Shown: piece after piece, positions 1 through 4,572 of the stretch
How positions within the stretch are numbered: the stretch's first letter is position 1
Layout of the letters: every line of letters begins with the position of its first letter
NCBI GenBank assembly: GCA_007131845.1
Contig: SLPT01000181.1
Location: 1-7,271 of the forward strand
Length of the DNA stretch: 7,271 nt
Direction: 5' to 3'
DNA from: Desulfobacteraceae bacterium
Lineage (GTDB): Bacteria; Desulfobacterota; Desulfobacteria; Desulfobacterales; Desulfosalsimonadaceae
Notes under the pieces: generated by a model
Told to the model about the DNA's origin: nothing
Databases searched by the model: none
The model's input: only the letters and a program-made list of their open reading frames with translations
Program-made: the position numbers and the translations under genes

Positions 1-1075
1 TATAAACCGCTTCGGTCTGGTCGAAGCCCGTATCCCCGAACCGGTAACCATGGTTAAAACCCGGATACCCCTGAATGAAATCCTGCTTGTAGGTATATCC
101 GGAAAGCCGCCACGATTCGATCGTGCTGTCGTATTGGATCGACGTGGAAATCCGGTACTCATCGATTTCCCGGTCATAACGGTTATCCGTCACCGTTCTG
201 TCGGTCTCTCTCAGGGAGCGGGAAAAATCGCCACCGAGCGTGGCCGTCAGGTTGTTGCCCAACCCGGTGCTCCAGCGGGCCATGGCCGAATCCCGGGTTG
301 TTTGCTGCGGCAGTCGCCCGGTTCCTTCGTCGGCTTCCTGTGCAAGCTGGATGAGCAGCCCGGATGCCTGTCCCACCGGGGATCCGAAAGATGCATACGC
401 CTGCTGCCTGCGGCGGGTGGATTCCTCCACGGAGGAGCCTTTTTGGGGCATTACGTCGTATATTCCGTAATCGGCCCCAACCGTGCCCGAGCGCCTTTCC
501 GGCACGGAACGGGTGATGATGTTGATGACGCCCGCCATGGCATCGGCGCCGTACAATGCGGAGCTGGCACCCTTGACGATTTCGACCCGTTCGATCATGG
601 AAAGCGGGATCCGGTTCAGGCTGACGCCGTAATCTCCGTGTGCGCCCAGTCCGCCGTGAATCCGTTGACCGTCCACCAGGATCAGTCCATAGCCGTCATT
701 GAGCGGAAGGCCCCTCAAAGTCAGCCGGAGATTGTCCGCGCCGATCGTGTCGTCAAGATTGGTGACCGACATGCCGGGGATGGAGCGCAAAAGCTGCGGC
801 AGATTGTTTGCGGAAGAACGCTCGATCTCATCTCTTGAAATAAGCACCGTATCGACCGGCACATCGGAGAGTGTATGGGACGAGCGGGTTCCCGTTACCA
901 CAACATCGTCATAAACGGTCCGTTGCTCCGCTGCTGAGCCTTGCTGTCCCCGGTTGTTTTGTCTCCCGTTATCGGCCAAAGCGGGTACCGGTGCGGTTAA
1001 TAAAACACATAAAACCGCAAGCAGGAAAAAGTCGCGACAAAAAACAAAGCGGGGATTGATGGCCATACGACTCAT
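1..1075 (-). CDS. TonB-dependent outer-membrane receptor, N-terminal part (cut by window edge)
   Basis: Takes up a scarce nutrient (siderophore, cobalamin or similar) across the outer membrane using TonB-ExbBD energy. 358 codons are visible; the C-terminal barrel lies beyond the left edge. Residues 1-34 look like a signal peptide (hydrophobic FFLLAVLCVLLTA, then cleavage-like ALA before Asp35). Residues 56-64 (DDVVVTGTR) resemble a TonB box. Residues about 68-190 form the plug domain, with LRGLPLNDGYGLILVDGQRI and the hallmark RVEIVKGASSALYGADAMAG followed by VINIITR. The first barrel strands follow. The start at 1075 is supported by AAAGGAG five bases upstream; an in-frame ATG three codons later has no comparable site. 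The plug resembles the BtuB/CirA/FepA type, but the substrate cannot be read from this part. No B12 riboswitch consensus was found upstream. The family call is firm; the ligand is unknown. Confidence 0.95.
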   Translation of the reverse strand, partial: MSRMAINPRFVFCRDFFLLAVLCVLLTAPVPALADNGRQNNRGQQGSAAEQRTVYDDVVVTGTRSSHTLSDVPVDTVLISRDEIERSSANNLPQLLRSIPGMSVTNLDDTIGADNLRLTLRGLPLNDGYGLILVDGQRIHGGLGAHGDYGVSLNRIPLSMIERVEIVKGASSALYGADAMAGVINIITRSVPERRSGTVGADYGIYDVMPQKGSSVEESTRRRQQAYASFGSPVGQASGLLIQLAQEADEGTGRLPQQTTRDSAMARWSTGLGNNLTATLGGDFSRSLRETDRTVTDNRYDREIDEYRISTSIQYDSTIESWRLSGYTYKQDFIQGYPGFNHGYRFGDTGFDQTEAVY

Positions 1076-1080
1076 GTTTA

Positions 1081-1087
1081 CTCCTTT
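1081..1087 (-). promoter_or_regulatory. Ribosome binding site of the TonB-dependent receptor gene
   Basis: On the minus strand AAAGGAG lies five bases before the ATG at 1075. It fixes the first of two closely spaced in-frame ATGs as the start. Confidence 0.8.
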
Positions 1088-1121
1088 TCTGCTGCACCGG
1101 GCAGGGAACCGGCGGGTTTTG

Positions 1122-1172
1122 AAAAAAAAAGCCACGAAAGACGGCTTATAGCAAGCGTTCGCCTTCGTGGCT
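1122..1172 (-). terminator. Strong intrinsic terminator in the leader of the receptor gene
   Basis: On the minus strand AGCCACGAAGG pairs with CTTTCGTGGCT, an 11-bp stem with one G-U pair. The top of the loop can form a small extra GCTT/AAGC helix. An uninterrupted run of nine T follows (nine A at 1122-1130 on the plus strand). There is no T-run on the other side, so it acts only on minus-strand transcripts. It may end the lipoprotein transcript (stop at 1317) or serve as an attenuator for the receptor. Only 46 bases separate the T-run from the receptor start, which leaves little room for a separate promoter. Confidence 0.85.
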
Positions 1173-1316
1173 GATTTGCGTGGTCAATCAATTGTTTTCG
1201 GCAATTGCTTTGGCTGCGGAAAAACGGATCCGTCTGTGCCTGTGAACTTCGGGCATGCGGTTTATAGCGGCTTCTGCCGCCGGTTTTTACCTCATGCGCC
1301 GCATGTAATGGATCAA
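1131..1316 (-). promoter_or_regulatory. Structured leader upstream of the receptor gene (candidate attenuator or cis-regulatory RNA)
   Basis: Read on the minus strand, this gene-free stretch can form several stems before the terminator. The first is CATGCGG (1305-1299) with CCGCATG (1260-1254). It encloses a GCGGC/GCCGC hairpin with an AGAA loop (1280-1267). A self-complementary ACGGATCCGT lies at 1233-1224. A CAATTG hairpin with a seven-base loop lies at 1207-1189. This order of stems then terminator is typical of riboswitch or attenuator leaders, and TonB receptor genes are often controlled this way. The AGCCAGGAGACCTGCC-type B12 box was not found, and no other known riboswitch was matched. 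The function is inferred. Confidence 0.35.
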
Positions 1317-1931
1317 CTACCAATCCACGGCTTGCAGGTCAAGCTCTTTTTTTTCCACCCATCGTCCCCGGCCATCCTGCAGCAGATGGCCATCATCGGA
1401 TAATCGATACATAAAAATCCGATATTGTCTGGCGATTTCTTCGCTTGGCTGGTTTGTGCTCCGGGCAAGCGCCTTAAAAAAAATCTCCCGGTTCCGGTTT
1501 TCCGATCGTGTCAGCTCAAGCACGGATTCCGGGACATCCTCCCGGACCGGGCCGACGCGCCCGGACAGCGTTTCGCCAAGCAATGCATTGCTTTTGGCAT
1601 CGATCAGATCGTCTTTTCGCTCCTTCATCTGCCGAAGGGCCGCCATAAATTGTTCGTCTCCGGCCAGGTTTTGCGGCCCGTCTCCATCGGTGTCCGAAGG
1701 CTTGGGTGCAGGTCCTGACGCCTGGCTATCTTCGTCATCCTCCGGAATGGTGTCCTGGCTGAGCATCAATGCCTTGAACAGTTGCTGCATTTCCGGATGG
1801 ATATCGGCTGTCAGGCATATCTGCGGTGTTTCGGTATCCCGGTCGGATGTTGTTTCACTCCGGTGCGATGCACAGGAAGTAATGAGTGTTAAAAATACAA
1901 GTAGCATGCAAATCGGCATAACAGGTTTCAT
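1317..1931 (-). CDS. Lipoprotein with C-terminal YdbL/DUF1318-like domain
   Basis: A 204-residue protein predicted to be lipid-anchored in the envelope. The hydrophobic N-terminus leads into the lipobox ITSC, giving Cys20 as the lipidation site. Residues about 21-95 are polar and acidic (runs such as PEDDEDSQ and SDTDGDG), probably a flexible linker. Residues about 105-200 resemble E. coli YdbL (DUF1318). Shared features are the GETLSGRVGPV stretch, a helix with LTRSENRNREIFFKALA, a short helix with EEIARQ, and the closing GxW in DGRGRWVEKKEL. YdbL proteins are about 108 residues, periplasmic, and usually encoded with ydbH and ynbE; neither partner is visible here. The linker and lipid anchor are unlike E. 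coli YdbL, which has a simple signal peptide. No strong ribosome binding site precedes the ATG at 1931. The biochemical role is unknown. The lipoprotein call is firm; the domain call is from memory of the family. Confidence 0.82.
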   Translation of the reverse strand: MKPVMPICMLLVFLTLITSCASHRSETTSDRDTETPQICLTADIHPEMQQLFKALMLSQDTIPEDDEDSQASGPAPKPSDTDGDGPQNLAGDEQFMAALRQMKERKDDLIDAKSNALLGETLSGRVGPVREDVPESVLELTRSENRNREIFFKALARSTNQPSEEIARQYRIFMYRLSDDGHLLQDGRGRWVEKKELDLQAVDW

Positions 1932-1950
1932 AAAGGGATTCCGCCTGGCA

Positions 1951-2001
1951 ATATTGTGATCCGTGCATATTGTGACCTTTTACGAGCGCATCATATTGTG
2001 A
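1951..2001. repeat. Three direct copies of ATATTGTGA upstream of the lipoprotein gene
   Basis: ATATTGTGA occurs at 1951-1959, 1967-1975 and 1993-2001; a relative, ATATTGTGC, lies at 2130-2138. Read toward the lipoprotein gene they are TCACAATAT boxes, starting about 20 bases before its ATG. They could be binding sites of a regulator. They could also be remnants of the flanks of the palindromic elements, because the third and fourth copies directly abut element tips. Confidence 0.5.
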
Positions 2002-2013
2002 TGCATTCGTAAA
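1979..2013. repeat. Imperfect palindrome formed by two abutting repeat-element tips
   Basis: TTTACGA (1979-1985) and GCATCA (1988-1993) pair with TGATGC (1999-2004) and TCGTAAA (2007-2013). There is a symmetric two-base mismatch and a five-base loop. The left arm resembles the right ends of the elements at 2025-2130 and 2319-2447, and the right arm resembles a left end. This is most simply a junction of two elements or a remnant of one. Confidence 0.65.
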
Positions 2014-2024
2014 CACTCTCGATC

Positions 2025-2130
2025 CGACGGCTTTGTAAAAGCGCCATGGGATGTGCTTCCTTCATCAGCACACCCTATATTCCTGAGACGTTGCGAGCAG
2101 GCGCCGATATTGGTTTTTACGATGCCGTCA
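2025..2130 (+). repeat. MITE-like short inverted-repeat element, divergent copy
   Basis: It is bounded by CGACGGCTTTGTAAAA on the left and TTTTTACGATGCCGTCA on the right, which are imperfect inverted repeats of each other. The interior differs from the copy at 2319-2447. It carries its own hairpin: GGG-TGTGCT (2048-2056, one bulged A) pairing with AGCACACCC (2067-2075), plus GCGCC/GGCGCC near the ends. The 42 bases at 1999-2040 match 2293-2334 at 35 positions, so both copies share the same left boundary region. Confidence 0.7.
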
Positions 2131-2138
2131 TATTGTGC

Positions 2139-2270
2139 TTGTCAAGAGCCGGTCCATGAATTACAACATGACAAATCGGCGCTTCCGGGGTGGCTTTTCT
2201 GCCCATCCATATGCCTGACTGGCTTATAGGATAGACTGCTCCGCCCGATCCGGTTTTAGTTGAAATTGGG
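2139..2270. other. Unassigned intergenic segment between repeat elements
   Basis: About 130 bases that do not resemble the neighbouring repeats. Possible reading frames on either strand are short, have no good ribosome binding site, and run into the repeats. A 15-codon frame starts at the ATG at 2157. I see no recognisable protein, RNA or promoter here; it may be spacer or the remnant of an older gene. Confidence 0.3.
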
Positions 2271-2273
2271 TTC

Positions 2274-2306
2274 TTTACAAAGCCATCAATATTGATGAAC
2301 TCGTAA
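2274..2306. repeat. Palindrome with perfect 14-bp core between repeat elements
   Basis: CATCAATATTGATG (2284-2297) is perfectly self-complementary and is flanked by TTAC (2275-2278) and GTAA (2303-2306). The left side (TTCTTTACAAAGCCATCAATATTG) has the form of a right element end; the right side begins the 42-base left-end segment seen also at 1999-2040. This is the same kind of junction as at 1979-2013. Confidence 0.65.
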
Positions 2307-2318
2307 TAAGTCGTGATC

Positions 2319-2447
2319 CGACGGCTTTGTAAAAAGTTCAAGATCAAGGCTTGCGCAATTTCGAAGAATGCAGAGTACTTGGCGTACGTGAAATTCTGAG
2401 AAATTGCGCGCAGGCGCAGATATTGGACTTTTTACGAAGTCGTCAAT
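2319..2447 (+). repeat. MITE-like palindromic element, copy 1 of the inverted pair
   Basis: Terminal inverted repeats are CGACGGCTTTGTAAAAAGT (2319-2337) and ACTTTTTACGAAGTCG (2427-2442). Inside, GCGCAATTTC (2353-2362) is the exact complement of GAAATTGCGC (2400-2409), with further symmetric GAAT/ATTC and GTAC/GTAC pairs toward the centre. The whole element can fold as one long hairpin. A near-identical copy in opposite orientation lies at 7155-7271. No transposase is encoded; if mobile, it would be moved in trans. It is too short and too palindromic to be an insertion sequence. Confidence 0.85.
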
Positions 2448-2466
2448 AGTATTGAAAGGTGATGTT

Positions 2467-2721
2467 TTGGCACAAAGACGCATAACACCCAGCTATGTAT
2501 TTTTCTATGTCCTTTTTTCCCAGGATACCTGGCGCATCCTGATCGGGATTATGGCTTCGCTCCTTGTGACGCCGCATATTTTCACGCCGGACATGGAACT
2601 GGCGGCCCGCCTGGTATTGTATGCCATGCTCGCCGCGATCGGATACACCGGAGCCGGTATTCCGGCACGATTGATCTCCGGGGGATTCAAGAAACTGATT
2701 CTCGGCGATAAAATACCATAG
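2467..2721 (+). CDS. Small two-helix membrane protein of unknown function
   Basis: I do not recognise this protein. From the TTG at 2467 it has 84 residues: a basic start (AQRR), an aromatic stretch (YVFFYVLF), then two hydrophobic segments at about 24-39 (ILIGIMASLLVTPHIF) and 49-65 (LVLYAMLAAIGYTGAGI). The tail is basic (GGFKKLILGDK). Two inner-membrane helices are likely. AAAGGTGA (2455-2462) sits four bases before the TTG. An in-frame ATG at 2404 would add 21 residues, but it lies inside the palindromic repeat and codes for element sequence, so it is less likely. The gene begins 20 bases after the repeat and ends 120 bases before polX on the same strand. The even hydrophobic pattern and ribosome binding site favour a real gene. 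Confidence 0.6.
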   Translation: MAQRRITPSYVFFYVLFSQDTWRILIGIMASLLVTPHIFTPDMELAARLVLYAMLAAIGYTGAGIPARLISGGFKKLILGDKIP

Positions 2722-2790
2722 TGAATGGAAATGCGGAAGGCAGCCGTTTTTCTTCCTCCCGATTGTTGCGCAAAGCGTGTAAATCCGCAA

Positions 2791-2814
2791 CCGTAAAATG
2801 CACCGCAAAATGCA
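2791..2814. repeat. Tandem 12-bp repeat upstream of polX
   Basis: CCGTAAAATGCA is followed immediately by CCGCAAAATGCA, with one mismatch. The pair ends 27 bases before the chosen polX start. The first unit contains TAAAAT, a possible -10 box, but no -35 box lies at proper spacing. Confidence 0.5.
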
Positions 2815-2841
2815 GCCATGCCAATTGATAAGGACGGGATC

Positions 2842-4572
2842 ATGACCGTTCACAACAGGGAAATCGCTTCCGCGTTTGCGAGGATTGCCGACCTTCTGGA
2901 AATTCGGGGAGACAATCCGTTCAGGGTGCGTGCATACCGGGAAGCTGCCCGGGTACTCGAAGATATGACCGAACCCGTGGAGCGGATGGTCAAAGACGGC
3001 ACCGATTTGACCGGGATCAAGGGGATCGGAAAAGATCTTGCCGAAAAGATCAATGCGTTTGTCGAAACGGGGCGGCTGGATTATCTTGAAAAGCTGGAAG
3101 CGGAAATCCCTGCATCCCTGCTTGAGCTGATGAAGATCCCGGATCTCGGGCCCAAACGGGTAGCGGTTATCTACAAGGAGTTGGGGGTCGAGACGGTCGA
3201 GGAGCTCCGGGCGGCCATTGAAGCAGGCAGGATATCTTCTCTCAAGGGATTTGGCGAGAAATCCGAGCAGAAAATTTTTCAGGCCCTGTCTGACACTCCG
3301 AACAAAAAGATTCACAGAATGCTTCTTGCGGACGTGGAGGCTTCCGCGTCCGCATACCAAAAATATATGAAAGAGCAGCCCGGCGTAAAGCACGTCGGCC
3401 TGGCCGGCAGCTACCGGCGGGGAAAGGAGACGGTAGGCGATCTTGATATCCTCGTGGCCTGCCGGGATGGCTTCGAAGAGACGGTGATGGCGTCTTTTGT
3501 CCGTTTCGAGGAGGTGGAGCGCGTGCTGTCCAGGGGACCGACAAAAAGCGCCGTTTTTCTTCGAAGCGCCCTCCGGGTGGACCTCCGGATCGTCGAAAAA
3601 TCGTCCTATGGAGCGGCCATGCATTATTTTACCGGATCCAAGGCGCATAACATCGCCATCCGGAAACTTGCTGTACGAAAAAAATACAAGATCAATGAGT
3701 ACGGGGTCTTCGAAGGAAGAAAAAAAATAGCGGGAGAAACCGAGGCCGGGCTCTACGAAGCCATGGGGCTTCGCTACATCGAGCCGGAGCTTCGGGAAAA
3801 CCTGGGAGAAATCGAGGCCGCAAAGGAAAACCGGCTTCCCCGCCTGATCGGTATCTCCGATATCCGCGGCGACCTGCATATGCACACCACCCGGACAGAC
3901 GGCCGTAACTCCCTGGAGGAGATGGCTGCTGCTGCCAAAGAGCTCGGATACGAGTACATCGCCGTTACCGAGCATTCCCGGAAGGTCGCCATGGCAGGCG
4001 GGCTTGACGAAACCCGGCTTCGGAAATACATGGAAGTCATCGACGCGGAAAACGAAAAAGTCGACGGCATCACCATTTTAAAAGGGATCGAGGTCGATAT
4101 CCTGCGCGGCGGGGATCTGGATCTGCCGGATTCGGTGTTGCGGGATCTCGATATTGTGGTGGGCTCGATTCATTACCAACAGCGGTTTCCGGTCCGGCAG
4201 CAGACCGATCGGATAATCCGGGCCATGGATAATCCGCATCTCCAGATATTGGGGCATCCCACAGGACGCCTGCTCAACCGGAGGGAGCCGATGGATATCG
4301 ACCTGGAGCGGATTATCGAAGCCGCACGGGAGCGGGGCGTGGTCCTCGAATTGAACGCCCAGCCGGACCGGCTCGATCTGCCTCATAACTACTGCAAACT
4401 TGCAGCGGAAATGGGGGTGCCCATCGTGGTCTCCACGGATGCGCACAGTACGGAAAATCTGCTTTTAATGAAAAACGGGATCACCGAGGCCCGCCGGGGA
4501 TGGCTCACCAGGCGGGACGTGATCAATACCCGCCCCCTTGCGGAAATGCTCGGAACGCTTCGCCGGCGTTAG
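2842..4572 (+). CDS. polX: DNA polymerase/3'-5' exonuclease PolX (family X polymerase with PHP domain)
   Basis: A cytoplasmic repair polymerase that fills short gaps in base excision repair; the PHP domain of such enzymes has metal-dependent 3'-5' exonuclease and related phosphoesterase activity. The protein has 576 residues, normal for bacterial PolX. Residues 1-90 form the 8-kDa-like helical region, including GIKGIGKDLAEKI, a helix-hairpin-helix. A second such motif, IPDLGPKRV, follows. The polymerase active site is GSYRRGKETVGDLDIL with Asp200 and Asp202, plus Asp247 in VDLRIV. PHP metal-site motifs are GDLHMH (His346, His348), TEH (His378), GIEVD (Glu417, Asp419), GHP (His472) and STDAH (Asp533, His535); all appear intact. 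The ATG at 2842 has AAGGACGGG just upstream and fits the family start; the ATG at 2818 would add eight residues and lacks such a site. The stop overlaps that of the convergent GH13 gene by four bases. Confidence 0.95.
   Translation: MTVHNREIASAFARIADLLEIRGDNPFRVRAYREAARVLEDMTEPVERMVKDGTDLTGIKGIGKDLAEKINAFVETGRLDYLEKLEAEIPASLLELMKIPDLGPKRVAVIYKELGVETVEELRAAIEAGRISSLKGFGEKSEQKIFQALSDTPNKKIHRMLLADVEASASAYQKYMKEQPGVKHVGLAGSYRRGKETVGDLDILVACRDGFEETVMASFVRFEEVERVLSRGPTKSAVFLRSALRVDLRIVEKSSYGAAMHYFTGSKAHNIAIRKLAVRKKYKINEYGVFEGRKKIAGETEAGLYEAMGLRYIEPELRENLGEIEAAKENRLPRLIGISDIRGDLHMHTTRTDGRNSLEEMAAAAKELGYEYIAVTEHSRKVAMAGGLDETRLRKYMEVIDAENEKVDGITILKGIEVDILRGGDLDLPDSVLRDLDIVVGSIHYQQRFPVRQQTDRIIRAMDNPHLQILGHPTGRLLNRREPMDIDLERIIEAARERGVVLELNAQPDRLDLPHNYCKLAAEMGVPIVVSTDAHSTENLLLMKNGITEARRGWLTRRDVINTRPLAEMLGTLRRR

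Noticed and set aside
50..838. A 262-codon open frame on the plus strand
   Set aside because: It lies opposite the TonB-dependent receptor, whose plug motifs are unmistakable on the minus strand; the plus-strand product shows no family features.
1076..1316. Cobalamin riboswitch upstream of the TonB receptor
   Set aside because: The conserved B12 box and the other consensus segments of that riboswitch were looked for and not found. Weak resemblance of part of the leader to the fluoride (crcB) motif was also dismissed because the GAUG core is missing.
2117..2347. A 76-codon minus-strand open frame in the intergenic repeat region
   Set aside because: It is built largely from repeat-element sequence and lacks a ribosome binding site or recognisable product.
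1951..2450. CRISPR array
   Set aside because: The repeats are palindromic elements of unequal spacing and differing interiors, not uniform direct repeats with regular spacers, and no cas gene is present.
2734..2755. Intrinsic terminator after the small membrane protein gene
   Set aside because: CGG/CCG before a run of five T gives only a three-pair stem; too weak to support.
2766..2799. Sigma-70 promoter for polX (TTGCGC and TAAAAT)
   Set aside because: The spacing of 22 bases is too long for a normal promoter.
2443..3975. A 510-codon open frame on the minus strand opposite polX
   Set aside because: It is antisense to a clearly conserved polX gene, contains no recognisable domain, and has a composition typical of a mirrored frame in a GC-rich gene.
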